Assembly (NCBI GenBank): GCA_025766275.1
Contig: JAFKAC010000097.1
Coordinates: 145,753-209,752 of the forward strand
DNA length: 64,000 nt
Origin: Lactarius indigo
Taxonomy: Eukaryota; Basidiomycota; Agaricomycetes; Russulales; Russulaceae
Direction of reading: 5' to 3'
This document shows, in pieces, positions 37,850 through 50,145 of this stretch. Under the pieces are notes generated by a model. That model saw only the letters and a program-made list of their open reading frames with translations. It was not told the origin of the DNA and did not search any database. A program made the position numbers and the translations under genes. Position 1 is the first letter of the stretch. Each line of letters opens with the position of its first letter.

Positions 37850-39905
37850 ATGAGACCGACACGAGACCTTACCCAAACCCCGTGTTCACTCAACGGGACC
37901 GAACTTCTATCCATCGCTGACCGAACGAGGCTCTCATATGAGCGTGCAAAGGCCATTGGAAGGGCGTATGGTGCGCCAAGCTCAACTTTTGTCATCGTTA
38001 TCCTCTCACGCCTGAGGCTCATCCCAGCTTTGACGGTCGAGGACGTACTTTTCCTCTCTCCTAAGTTTTGGGATCTCCACACCGATCCCATTGCGGGCCT
38101 TGATGGCGCCGCCGCAACTCTCCTCACCCTCCAATATAACCTCTGCGCTGGGACCCTCGCCACGTACCTACCCGAACAGCCCGACCTCGCCCCACTTCTC
38201 CAACGTGTATTGGATTTCGATGTCTCGTAAGCACCGTCGTCCGTAACACTTGCTTCAATCATGTCACTGTCTAATTTTACAGTGGTCAGTACTGTCTTAC
38301 AGAGCTGGGACATGGCTTGGATGTCATACACCTGGAGACGACCGCGACGTTGTTACCCAATGGCAGCTTCGATCTTCATACGCCACTGGAGCGGGCGGCA
38401 AAGTGAGCCGTTTTATAGCCGAAGTTTTTCCCGTTTGACGTCGGTTATCAGATATGCCGCCACTTCGCCAGTTAGCCCGGGCTTCCCTTGTATATCCATC
38501 GTATTCGCGCGGACCATCGTATATGGGGAGGACATGGAATCAAGCCATTTGTCTTTCAGCTTCATGATGGTCAGACGATGACATCTGGGGTCTCGGTCAA
38601 GTGGGTCGTGTCGCGTCAACATTTGTGAACTCTAATATTCTTCTTTAGGCTCTTACCCCCACGGGGTGGGTCGACGCCTATCAACCACTCGCTAACATAT
38701 TTCAACCATGTACGGCTACCCCATCGGCATTACTTGGAAGCATACAAAAACCGAGAGACCACGGGCGTCGTTTTTCAGCAAGATCTACAGAGTGGCTGTC
38801 GGGACGATCGCGCTCAGCTCTCTCGGGTTCCTTCATTGCAAGTTGCGGCCTATATCGCGGCACGCTACAGCCTACGACGACACGTAGTCGATACCAATGG
38901 AGTGTCCCAGCCGATCATATCCTTCCAGACCCAAAAACAGCCTATCTTGACCGCCATTGCGCAGTCCTTCGTTCTGCGTGAGATGCATAAACAGGCCGTT
39001 ACGTGGTTCATGGACTCTTCCCTCGATCCGCGCGTGCGCCCATGCCGTTGCGAACGGTGCATAAGGTAACCATGGTCCAGACTGCGCAGCGGGCAAACTT
39101 GCACTTGGAGACCGGTGCGGTGCGCAGGGTCTATTTGCAGCAAACCAACTCCCTACCTATGCACGTACGTAAATGTTATATTAGGCTATGCCCGCTTTGC
39201 CCATAGCCGTTCTATGATATACAGTCTGAAATGCGGGGAATCGCAATCGCCGAGGGTGATCTTCTGGGAATTTCTATCCGTGGGTTTTTTTTTCATGGCG
39301 TTTTTTGCGCCCATTTCTCATTATGTGCCCCCCCCCCCCCCCCTCCAGGCCTCGCTTCTGAACTTCTTCTCGGGCGTTATGCGCTGGAAATCGCCAAAGT
39401 ACCCAGACAGTCCCCTTGCGAAGCACGAAGCGGGTATGTTTTCAGAGCTGCGCGCTGTGCTCGCCGTGGCGCCAAGCCACCGCAGCGCATCGTACGACCG
39501 GGAGGTCCTCCCGCGCTCGCTGCCTCTCATCATGGCCATTGGCGACCGCATAGCGTACGAGGCAGCGCGCGATGCACAGGTCGATGCACCGCTGCTCGCC
39601 CTGTTCGAGATCGCGTCGATGTTGCAGGACGAAGCGTGGTACGTCGAGCAGCTGGCATCACGCGCGCCCAATTGCGCTTGCGCGAGGCTGAGGCGATAGA
39701 GGCGGTCTTTCCACATTGGAGGAGTACCTCGTGCAGATGGACATCGCGCCTTATGTTACCGCACCGATCGTGTCGGAGGAGAGGTGGAACGCTTCCTTGG
39801 CACGTTACAGGCGTTCGGCGAACCGCGCAGCGGGTGGAATGCGGACCTAAGCATCACATCGGGGTTTCTCTCCAACGAGCTCCCGATGCAGATGTCGTCC
39901 CATCG
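37850..39905 (+). pseudogene. Decayed tandem copy of the acyl-CoA oxidase
   Basis: Follows the gene at 33257-35390 along its whole length and keeps its introns, so it arose by DNA duplication, not retroposition. Conserved pieces: LTVEDVLFLSPKFWDLHTDP, CLTELGHGLDVIHLETTATL, SPVSPGFPCISIVFARTIV, YIAARYSLRR, FQTQKQPILTAIAQSFVL, YDREVLPRSLPLIMAIGDR. Single-base indels break it: a missing base near 38534 (before the VYGED continuation), an extra base near 39043, a missing base near 39100, and more near 39400, 39660 and 39710. The C-terminus is lost. An intron before the last exon carries 16 C in a row (39328-39343). Sequencing error is a remote alternative given the number of lesions. Confidence 0.9.
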
Positions 39906-42590
39906 GAGTGTTCGTCGATGCTTTGAGCTTTATATCCATTGTTATACCCTATTCTATCTCACACATCAAGCTATCTGGGCCTGTCATTTTCTTTTTTTCA
40001 CTGTAATCATACCTTACATACCAGTAAATACATCTGGAGCCCAAATAATACCATATCCGCGGGACTGTCATACTCTACGGGCATCGTTCGTAACCAGAAG
40101 GGTACTGTGAGATGGCTGAAGCGCAGGCTTACGTGAAAAAAAATGATTGAAAGGCGGACGATAAACGCCACTCGATGGTTCCTTGACCCAGCAGGTGCAA
40201 TACAGTCTCTGTACAACATCAGTGGGGAATATGGCTGGTTACGGGAATGGGCGGTAAATCAGCAGACACTAGGCAGGCACACCCCATCTACAGAATGACT
40301 TATCAGTGATCAGTCGTCGTTGTCCCACACCCTCATCCTCACGCTCGTCCGAGTCCGTCCACATCACGACGTCCATCGCGATCAAGCACCGAACTCGGTC
40401 TCCTCGGGTAGTACACTTCACAGCCAACTAATACTCCTGTATAACTCTCAATGCGACCATCGATCAGGTTAAGGTATGGTTAAATGTCTCCAAGGCGCGG
40501 CGAGGGCAAGAAGGGGAAGAAGGCTGTGAGGTGGAGCTCACTCATCAAACTTTGCTTTAAACCGAGGTGACGTGTCTGACATCCCAATCTGACTGCCAAC
40601 TGACCTAACTGGTATCTTTTTCTTGCACGTTATACAGTTAACCATTCTTATCGACTGTTGCTCCCACCAAATCCCTAGCGCTGCACCATTTGACCTCTAT
40701 CAAGGGGCTCCTTCATTTGTTCCGTGCTTGATTTTGGATCGCCTCGTATTTAAACTTTTCAAGAACGGCCGCCTTGCTCGGATTCGCAATTAGCCCGAAA
40801 GGGTTGATCCTATCCCGACAATCGTGTTGCATCCCAAGTATTCGACTTTCGTTGAGGGCCGGTCGTGAGGCATTGTCAATGTATTTGGCGATGATCAGAA
40901 GCCTGAGGGTGCGGTCTCAACTACATTCTCATCCAGCATCGTATACCGGATCTCAGTTACTTCCGTGGCTGTCATCGCTGAATGGTTTCGAATGTAATCG
41001 GCCATGTCGGGGTCACCGGTCACCTGTCACCCTCGGCTATCTCTCATAGTGTGCACGAGGGCAAACCAGGCGGCGCAACTTTTGCTATCATAGCCACGAA
41101 AAGCGGGGTCGGTCGTACTTTCCCCTCGACCCGGTCCCACACTATCTTCACTGACAAACCTTCCATCGCCAGCACCAAGCCGTAGCAATGCAAGTCAGCC
41201 ATTGATGCCGCGTCGAGTACAAGATAAGGATGGGAATGACCGTCTAGATGACTGGCCCATCAAGGAACTGCAAAGCTGCAACTCCGTCGAGGACGTGATT
41301 CAGCACGCATATATGTTCGTTTTTGTCGGCCCTTGTAATACTCACATTTTACAGGCAGCGAGGTATATCCGGAAGCATCAAGTCTTCCCAATCGCCTTGA
41401 GGTGCGTGCTTAGATATCACAACAAAGAATATGGTGGAAAATCTTAGCCGAGTACTCCACCGCGACGAGGAGGATGCAACCAAGTCGAGCAAGTTATTTC
41501 TGCAAGATATACTCAATTAACGCTCGATCCCTCTTGTATTTCATAAGAATAGCAATATCCGATCTTCCCACTAGCTTCTTGAGAAATCCTCAAGAAACCA
41601 GCAGGAAGGGCGGATGTTGAAGAAGCTCTATAGAGGCTGGATGGCCTGACGCAGGAGAAGATCAGCTCGACCTTGAAGGCCACCAGTGAGCTTAGAGGTA
41701 ACCAACCCTCTGCGTCATATAAAACCTCCCTTGGACGACACTCCATCTGTTTGTGTAGGCTTCACAAATGAAGAATCTGAGTCATATTCCTGCCGTGCGA
41801 ACGAATGATACGGCTCGCGTCCTCTCCTCTCCTCTTACCTCCCTGGTATCTCTTGGTTCTGGGTAGCTCCCCCTGTACTTGTGGCTTCGAATGATATCCA
41901 TCTATCCGAAACAGTGGCAAATTTGTGCAGCACCACGCGGAGACGCTGATTCCTACGCCATGCGTCACGATGAACTCTGTCCGGTTTCCTCGTGCATGAG
42001 TTCCAGGAAAGACGGAGAAGAACGCCGCCAGCACATGGCCAACTTCCAATTCACCGGTATGACGGGACTGCGTGCGACCATCGGCACGGAGGCCAAAAAG
42101 TCTCGCGTTGTGTTTTTGCTGTGCTATCGTTGCAAATGCCCAACATTGTCCACTTTCGGACAAAGTCCACGGGTTTCTTCTTTTCCTTGATGGGTCTCTG
42201 ACTGGGTATTGTCTCGTCGCGTTGGTGTTTACGTAAAACGTGTAGAACGCTGGTGTCGTTATTACCTCTTACGACAAGCGCCAGTCACAAAAGAGGTCCG
42301 TAACCGCAGCTATCTCCTCACGGTAGGTTTGACGTATCCTGTCTGTGTAGCTCTGGGTATGTGGATGGACATGAAGTTCAAGCTTCAAGAGTAGCGTAGA
42401 GGCTTACAAGACCCGTCGGTTCTTCTTCTCTGCCGGGAACTTCGCTAAGGCTCATCTACCGTCACCAGAACTTGATGGTCGGCAATATCAATGAAAAATC
42501 AAGAGCCGTTTGTGATGCTTCTACAGTATACTCGCGTGTACATTATTCTCTGACGGGTAGTCCTAAAATAAACTAAAAGAGAAGCGTAAG
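39906..42590. other. No recognisable gene
   Basis: Several ORFs of 60-130 residues on both strands without known motifs. The overlapping ORFs at 41762-42163 (minus) and 41879-42190 (plus) shadow each other and neither has domain support. Confidence 0.5.
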
Positions 42591-43195
42591 ATAGCAAAAG
42601 CTATTCGTTATCGTCGTCCGACAGCTCGAATTTGCCACAGCGTGAGGCGCAACTGGCACCGAGTCAGGATCATCCATTAAGAGTTCGTCGTCGCTAGTCT
42701 CCACAGCTTTTGCGTGGGCTTTCTTCGGTGGTGGCTTGGTGCTTCCGGACGCCTTGCTCACGGTAGTAGTTTTCGATGTAGCTCGGCCCCCGCCAGATTC
42801 TTCTAGAACGACGTCATCATCGTGGTCTGGGCACGCATCTTAGTCTTCTTTATAGGTCTGATGTACGCGTCGCTATCCTCGTCCTCATTGTCTAGACTAA
42901 GTTACGAGCGAAATAAAACGCAACCGTTAGGATCAGAATGAAATAGAGGGCGCGCTTAAAACTTGTGCTTATGCGCCTGTACAGCCTTGCCTTTGCCCTT
43001 TGCTGGCGCCGCTCGTATCAGGTCGTCCCCTGGATCCTCATCGTCGCCTTTCGCAGCTGGGGCCGGAAGCGGTAGCGAATCGTTCTCTATTCCAACGTCC
43101 GAGCTGGGCTCGCTTATCCCAAAGCTGCGTCGCTTCCTTAGTGGCTGCTGACGCAGCTCGCTTCTCTGCCGGGGGCTCGTCGTCGTCGCTCATTT
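42591..43195 (-). pseudogene. Relic or tail of an acidic/basic nuclear-type protein
   Basis: On the minus strand, low-complexity charged segments follow in changing frames: MSDDDEPPAEKRAASAATKE, GDDEDPGDDLIRAAPAKGKG, LDNEDEDSDAYIRP, KPPPKKAHAKAVETSDDELL, and a possible end KFELSDDDNE. Charged, Lys/Asp/Ser-rich tails like this occur in many chromatin and DNA-processing proteins. Nothing here decides which. No exon model joins all segments without frame loss, so it is more likely a fragment than an active gene. Confidence 0.3.
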
Positions 43196-43605
43196 CGTGC
43201 TTTGCAAGCCTCCAGGACAGATACGAGGGCAATGGCACACAACGCCGCAACGACAGCTCGTTCTTCTCGGTATATATCAGCGTTGTAGAACGTGAGGGGC
43301 GACATGAGGGGCGACGACCGAGGGCCTTGCCCCGGATCCTCGTGGGGGGAAATAAATCGATTTGATAAGTGGCTATTGATGGAAACACGTGATCACTGAA
43401 AACCGAAATGTTTTTTTTGTCTTGTAGGCAGCAGCCCGCTGCCCGCCTCTCGATCCCACAGCCATTCCAGATTCGACAACTCGTGACAGTATAATCTAAA
43501 GTGATATATACATTCGTCAGCTGGTTGTCCTAAACGTGACGGAGGGGTGGTTAGACTGTCGGGTCATAAGACACCAGTACGCAACCGGTGTAGGACATTC
43601 ACTTA

Positions 43606-45154
43606 TTAATCGACATAGGGCTCACATCTTCTAGTGAGCTCCATTTTTGTGTCAACGACGGTGACAGGGCGACCAGAGAGCCTGCGGGCAGTGACAAACT
43701 TCTCAAGGGATGATGCCGGCTGGCCCTCTATGCAAATCAAGTCAAGTGATGGCAACACTTCAGCGACCATCTCCCCAGTGATGTCTTCCAGTGCAAGAGC
43801 AAAGTGCCTTGCAAGTTCCTGAGATACATGCAGCGTCCGCACGGCGGAGAAGTGATGGAGGAGGTGCAGCCATTCGAAGTCGCCCATACCCTCCAGTTGG
43901 TAATCTTCCTCGACATTGATCAAGAGCTTCAGATGGCCCGTGTTGGAGAATGCAGCAGAAAATTGGCTGAGTACTCGGGTTATGTCGGAAACTTGCCAAT
44001 CGATCCCTTGGCAGAAAGAAGTACACCAATTAAGGCAACGACCAGGACTTGCATGACTGTACACGACGAAGGCGGGTCCGGTATCGTAGAAGGCAACATG
44101 CGCAATCTTGAATAGGTTTGACTCGGGGCCGGCTGAGCGATCAATGAACTCGGAGAATTGAACGAGCTGTATGTCGAAAAGGTCATCCAAGTGAACTGTG
44201 AGGATCTGCTCCAGTTGAGGGCCATCGATTCGTGCAACAAGGTCCTCCAGATACTCGCTGTAACCCTGGAATTCAAAGTAGGTGAGAGCAGGAAGGATGG
44301 TCCGTGTTACGGGAGGTGGGAGTATTTGATCAGGGGGGGGAGTAATCAATCGGATTTCGATGACAAAGGTTTCGAGTCTGAGCAACGCGGCCAAAGACGC
44401 AACCATGGCCTCGGGTGAAATGTAGCCAGTCAGGGGTATACTGCGAAGTTCGAGTTTGACGAGGTCACTGGCCGACAAAAGAAGCGAGGGTAATGCTGGA
44501 AAGGAAATGCCGCGTAAATGGATTGTCTGTAAGCATGGTGCGGAACCTCCCAAGAATCCAGCGGGAAGGATCGGCGCGTTTTTGTCATCCAAGAAAACGT
44601 TGAGATGCGCCAGCACCGGAAATGGCTTCCGCATCACCATGGCCATCTTGCCCAACTGGGAGGAGTCCGAAGTGTCGAGGCTGACAGAACATACACGATC
44701 GGAATGCTTAAGTGCAGCGATGACTTGTCCTAATGGCCTTTTGCCTCTCTTGTAGCAATAGTCAATAACAATAGGAAAGGCTGGCCAGATACTGAGATTC
44801 TGCCTGACAGGAGTTTTGTGTGTGCAGAGGAGTTTTAGATCAAGACCGAGTGGTGACTCAAATACGACTTGTCGCCATCTTCGACATACGTGCACTAGTA
44901 AGTGCCATGGCCATACACTGCAGTGTGGGATATTATGTTGATACAATCGTGGAATAGAATATGTTTGGTTGCGATAAAGACCAAATATCTCGAGTAGGAC
45001 ATTGTCTGGGAGCGTGCCAATTGTCGTTGTAGGTCTGTAACTACTACCACCTGCCAGTGTGCCACAAAAAGTCAGTACTCGCTGCAGTTGCCATGGGGGT
45101 GCCGAAGGACGCACCTCGAGCGCGCAATCGTTTACTGCGGCGGACTTGAGCCAT
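43606..45154 (-). CDS. F-box protein, paralogue 2
   Basis: Predicted SCF ubiquitin-ligase adaptor. Exons 45154-45115 (MAQVRRSKRLRAR) and 45050-43606, with a 64-bp GT-AG intron (GTGCGT ... GGCAG), giving 494 residues, the same length as the paralogue at 23071-24613. The F-box has TLPDNVLLEIFGLY and WHLLVHVCRRWRQVVF. The Leu-rich body matches the paralogue throughout (VLPAGFLGG or ILPAGFLGG; the tail VTARRLSGRPVTVV). The basic first exon could act as a nuclear signal, by inference. Both copies look functional. Their 3' flanks share agtacgcaaccgg, so the duplication included flanking DNA. Confidence 0.85.
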
Positions 45155-48100
45155 CCTACTGATATGCAAGGTGGCGCTGGAGGACAGATCACTCGATTGC
45201 CAGGGCGGATGAACGCCGATGAAAAATTAACAGTGAGTTCTCAGACAACTGTTGGGAAGAACGACTGATTGGAGATTAGCAGCGAGAACATGTATTCAGT
45301 TCGTTCAAGTAATTCAAAAATGCGATAAACGAGGGCTTCTACGTACCTCTGAGTATCTATCGACAATGTGGGTAATGAAGTAGACTTGGTGGACGAGGAG
45401 CTGCTCTTATACTACTGTAGTGAAAGGAAGGACGTTCGGAGGGAGACCCGCTGGTGTAAGCGTGAGATTAGGGGTTCAGGCAGCTCAGGGTTAGTAGCCT
45501 TCACGCCAATCATATCCCCGATGACCCCGCCGTGCACTTATCCTTTGCATCCTCGTTCTCCCCTTCCCAACTTAGAATTAATCAATACAGCGCTTTTCAT
45601 AACACTTGCCGATTCATTTATTAGCACACAGCCGGACATCCAAACTCAAGAGCGGGGTTCATAATTCAGTAGAGTGGGAAATTCTCGAGAAATTGAGCTA
45701 TCATACATAATTGGGGGTTATTGAATAGATGTCTCGGAAAAATAGGGTTATTGAATAGTTATCTACGTTACTAGTTCAGCATTGTGCAACTGGCAAGTCT
45801 GCATCCCTGAGGGTCCTTCCGTCGTCCCTTGCAATCCCTTCAACAATGGTCTGCCAACTCCAATGACATGAAGGAGTTGGCTTTATTGTGTCCTTGCATG
45901 GGCTGCGTGACTCAGAAATCACCAATATCATCGCTGGATCAGTATTTGTCGTTCTTGAGTCCACCCATACATTGAAGGGAACCAAGTCAACGACCTCGTT
46001 ACAACCTCACGACATGTCTGTCCCTCCCTCACCACAGACCCGCCAGGACATTACCATCCGGCGTGCGAGCCCCTTCACCAGAGGAAAAACATGAGTTTTA
46101 CTCTTTGTAGTGCTACAACGTACTGACCTCGATGGCAGGCTTTCACCGCCACACAGCCACCACAGCAATACGCTGCACAACCGCAGCTGTCCGCCGACTC
46201 TATGTCCTTTGACACTATCACCCCGTCAACAACCACCTCCGCTGACTGTCCTGAGCGGAGTCGTAACGCAAAGCCACAAGTCAGACACCGCGCAAAACAA
46301 ATGGTAGGCCTACATCAGACAAGTAAGCTACCTTGGACCCGCCACAAACTTGACCTCCAACTCATGTCTCTTTGTGCAGCGGCCCTGCCATATCGGAGTG
46401 CTTTTCATGACCAATTCTACTCCCAGCTATCCAGCGCTGCCCTTCGGCAACTTTGTCTCAGTTCAATACTGTCGATCCCAAGCACGGCATGTTCTCCGAT
46501 CTGTCCACATTACTCGACCTTGACTCTTTCGGACACCAGCTCTCCCCGGCCCTTTTCACAGACGTCTACATGGTCAATCAGTCTGACGACAGGCCCTATT
46601 GACCACGTGTTGGAATATCTCCCCATATTCTCTCTGGCCCCTTTCAAGTGCCATCCTCCACCATATTCAGCGGACCCCCCGTCTGCGCTGTACCAGCCAC
46701 ACAACATGGCGCGGGTCCTGTCAGGGAGAAATACGTGTACCATCATTGCAGCCACCGTGAGTAAAACCTTTATTCCTTTTTTTCTAGATTCTCAATGTTT
46801 CTTTCTAGGGTCTGCGTGGAAGCACAACCTCCCTCCACTCGACCGTCTCTGCGGACTACCCATCGCGACCTCAACAGGCAGCGCATGTCACAGAATGTCG
46901 ACAAAGTGTTTTTTTTCCCTATCCTGTCCCATCAGAATTGACATTGCTCGCACTAGACTAAGTCCCTACTAGACCAAATGTCGGTTTTTTTAATGGTTTC
47001 CAAAACCAACAAGTATAATAGGATATATAATTTCATTTCTTACTGTAATTAAGATGATTGTTTTTTGTGGGAAAGAAATTCGGCATGATCACCGAGATGC
47101 CCATTCAACCCCCGCCTGTGTGTGTAATGTTGTAAAAATCGGCAAGTGTTATGAAAAGCGCTATAATAATGATTTACAAACCAACAGTCCCCCCTCTCTA
47201 CCTCGTCTCCAGTTCCCCGCGCTTCAGTAGCTTCAGTCGCCCATCACAAGTCTTCCCTAGTACGACTAGTCTTCCCGCTCGTGTGCGGCATCGCCATGAC
47301 GTCATAGAGGGCGCCTCTCCCGCCAAATGCATCCGTAGAGGCCGCGGTATCAACTATCCCATCGAGGTATGTGTGTCTACTGTACATTCTTTGCATGCAG
47401 ATTCCCGAGTTCTGGGCCTCATGCGCCTCACGTTTGCACCTGAACTTCCCACCCCCGTACAACACCCACGAAATGAAACATCGCCTCCACGTCGCTCACC
47501 CCGCATCACAACACTCGCATGGCCATCGTCTCCTTCCAAAATTCCCAAGGTTGGCGGTAAGGATTATTCTTTTCTCCCTTTTTTCATGGCTCAAAATACT
47601 CACCCAAAAGACAACCCCTCTGTTTCATCTTCATGGTCTCTAGTTCCCGCAGCCACAGCCACCTCGACCCCCCTACGATCCTCGCCGTCGCTTCGTGCCA
47701 CCCGTGGGTGCAGAATCGATAGGGCCCAACAAGGCTGCGGGAAGCGTCAACACTGCAGCCCGATGGGTTCCGTCGCAGGCTCGGACGTAAGCGGAGACGG
47801 TGGTCGCGATGACGTCGTTCAAGTTCCCGCAAGAGTTACCCGCACATGAGAGCGCGTTGCCATCTCCTGCCCAAAGGCAAGGTGCACTAAACGCAGGTAC
47901 GCATCCGTCCACGTTACTAGGCTTAAGTGGCATTGGTATGATCAAGGAGGCAGCGTTGCAAGCGGAGAGCCCTGCCAGTGATGGAAATCGCAATGGTGAC
48001 GTGGACGAAGATGGAGGTAGAGACATAGTGTAGACGATGAGTACGAGCTGTCAATCCCGTTATCGATGAAGGCGCACCGCACGCCACTTCTTCTTGACTT

Positions 48101-48639
48101 TAAGCACTCCGTATCGACGAACACCGTCCCCGCGGGCCTATTCAAGGCGCTTGCGAACGGCGATGGCAGTAGCAATGGCCGCAGTAACAACGCGAGCCTC
48201 ACGAGAGAGGGTGAGGTACAACGAATCCGCCGCGCTGTGCGAAGCTACCTCGGCTCACCATGCATCCCGCCTGTCACTTGATGACCTGCACGTCCCCGCC
48301 ATTTCTCACACGTGGTAGGCTCATCTTCATGTCTGTTGCCGTCTGTCTATCTCCATGAGTACGAACACCGGTCTATCCATGTCCGGCACTGCACTGTATC
48401 CTCTCGCTTTCCTCTCTCACATGTTTGGCTCAGTTTGAGTCGATGGCACACTGGGTGCATGTGCAGATCCTATACCGTGAGCGCACGTCATCATTGTAAG
48501 GCCATTTCTTTGTCGATATTTATTTTATTTTATTTTGCTGTGTGTGGAAAGGCTGGTCAGCAACAACAACTCGCTCAACTCTCGATTCCACTTGCTATTC
48601 CAGGTTCACCAACAAGTGTCCATTTGCACCCTGTGGTAC
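45155..48639. other. Region without a confirmed gene; some coding-like relics
   Basis: On the plus strand, 46100-46760 has protein-like segments in two alternating frames (PQQYAAQPQLSADSMSFDTI; FNTVDPKHGMFSDLSTLLDL), and 47800-48030 has one more with a stop at 48031. No model connects them and I recognise no domain. They may be remains of a lineage-specific gene. The rest is non-coding. Confidence 0.35.
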
Positions 48640-48790
48640 AGACTCCCATTTTTCCATGAGCACCGGAAATGACTCCTGCGTCACCTTGGCCACATTTCTT
48701 AAGTTGAATCATAACTGCGAGCGCCATGATGCCAGGTGGTGCAATTTGTCCCCATCTCTGACGTACGTGTGCAAGTAACTTACGGGAGGG
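48640..48790 (-). pseudogene. Short F-box-gene fragment
   Basis: The minus strand matches the F-box paralogues over the segment read as KVTQESFPVL (compare MVMRKPFPVL and TVMQEPLPAL), then jumps to a piece resembling the F-box LLAHV..RW.Q. The nucleotide phrase caccggaaatg.ct.c.gc.tcacc is shared with 44611-44640. The pieces are collinear but the middle is deleted. It sits just left of the hAT-2 insertion. Confidence 0.6.
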
Positions 48791-48853
48791 CACTGACATG
48801 GGCGAGAAACAGCGGGAAGATCGGGGGATTCTCAAGGATCGTGTTACACTTAG

Positions 48854-48875
48854 TAGTGGTGTCAAAGTTCGGTTC
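48854..48875 (+). repeat. Left terminal inverted repeat of hAT-2
   Basis: TAGTGGTGTCAAAGTTCGGTTC in 22 bases, matched exactly in inverted form at 57921-57942. It starts with the hAT-type TAGTG. Confidence 0.95.
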
Positions 48876-49065
48876 AGTCCGGTTCTTTGCCCCTTGTGGC
48901 TAAACTCTGGACCGGACCGAGGGTCCGGTTTAGGATTTGGCCGAACCCCGAACCGGACCCCGGTCCAGGGTTCACAATGGTCCAGTGCCGGTTCGGGGAG
49001 GCTGTGAACCCCGAACCGGACCTGAAGGGGAATTTTCGGTCCGGTTCTGGTTCAGGAGGCCGAAC
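48876..49065. repeat. Subterminal motif array of hAT-2, left side
   Basis: GGTCCGGTTC, GAACCGGACC and shortened forms occur in both orientations. A matching array is at about 57770-57920 on the right. Such arrays are typical transposase-binding sites near hAT ends, an inference from the family. Confidence 0.75.
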
Positions 49066-49289
49066 CAAACGCTAAATCGAGGTGTATAAATCATAGAAAC
49101 AGTTATCGTGTATTCTACTACAGCACATGGTAAAGTCACTCAAAGCTGAAGCTCGAAGCCTCGAAATCCCATTCGTTGCATGCTCATACACGCGTGCCAA
49201 CTCTTCTTGTACTCCAGTAGACCCCACTGGCCCTTGGCAACATGTGTTCGCACCTGAGCTAGGATATAAGCGTAAAGTTGAGCGCCAAT

Positions 49290-49520
49290 GAAGGGGTCGG
49301 AAAGGGGGGATCGATGTGATGGGGAGGTGGAAGAAGACGGCAGGGACAGGGCATTGGGCGGTGAGGAAAAAAGTAGAGAGGTGTTGGGGTAGAGAAAAGT
49401 CGCTGGAATGCCTGTGTGATATGCATTAGAAGGAAATCGCGAAAGATACGAGACATACCTTATTGCGGTTGGAAAGTGTGAGGGTGAGCGCCGATTAACA
49501 AGCAGGTGTGGAGTCACTGG
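49290..49520. repeat. Internal direct repeat of hAT-2, left copy
   Basis: Aligns in the same orientation with about 57430-57665. The clearest core is catacctt.ttgcggt.ggaaagtgtgag.gtgagcg and agcaggtgtgga. On the minus strand both copies read as the same short peptide (SHFPTA) followed by a GTATG splice-donor-like site, so a former exon may be duplicated. Confidence 0.6.
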
Positions 49521-50145
49521 AATGCCACAAGTTCATATCGTGAACAAGGCCCTCAAGTTTCAGCGATGAGGTTGCAAGCGTGCTGAATTAAGCACGTACC
49601 TGGAACCCCTGGGGGCTGCGCCAGCGGGGTGAGCGGGGATGAGGAAGGAGGGGAGATATATATCCCAAGAAAGCCAGAGAGTGCTAGCAAGTAGATACCA
49701 TAACGAGCAGGGTCGGTGACAGTTGTTGGCATTGACGTAGCACGCTGGTTGAAGCCGGAGTAAGACAGGGAGAGAGAAACTGAGAAGAACGCGGCGCACC
49801 TTCTGACAAGCAGGCCAGTCATCAGCCGCCGAAGGTACATGCAATGACCAGGCCCCGCAGCACGGAGAATGGAGAGGAGTGTTCTGAGGCAGGACCCTTG
49901 ACGACGGCCGAATGAGAGTGAGCGAGACGAGAAAAAAAGGGAGACGAGAAAAAAGGATGACAAGAGATGACGGCTAGTTGCGGGGCTTCAATCGGGCCGA
50001 AAAGAGAAATGAGACAAGTTGGCGACTCGGCGCTGATATCATGATATTTTCAGAGAAAACGAGTGGTGGAACATGAAACGGACCGTATGGACGAGTATGC
50101 TACGGACTAAATATCATATTTCTTCTATAGCTTTATTTTCTAATC

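Noticed and set aside
46202..46972. 256-residue plus-strand ORF
   Set aside because: Better protein-like text appears in a different frame of the same DNA, and neither frame is long or recognisable. No gene was called.
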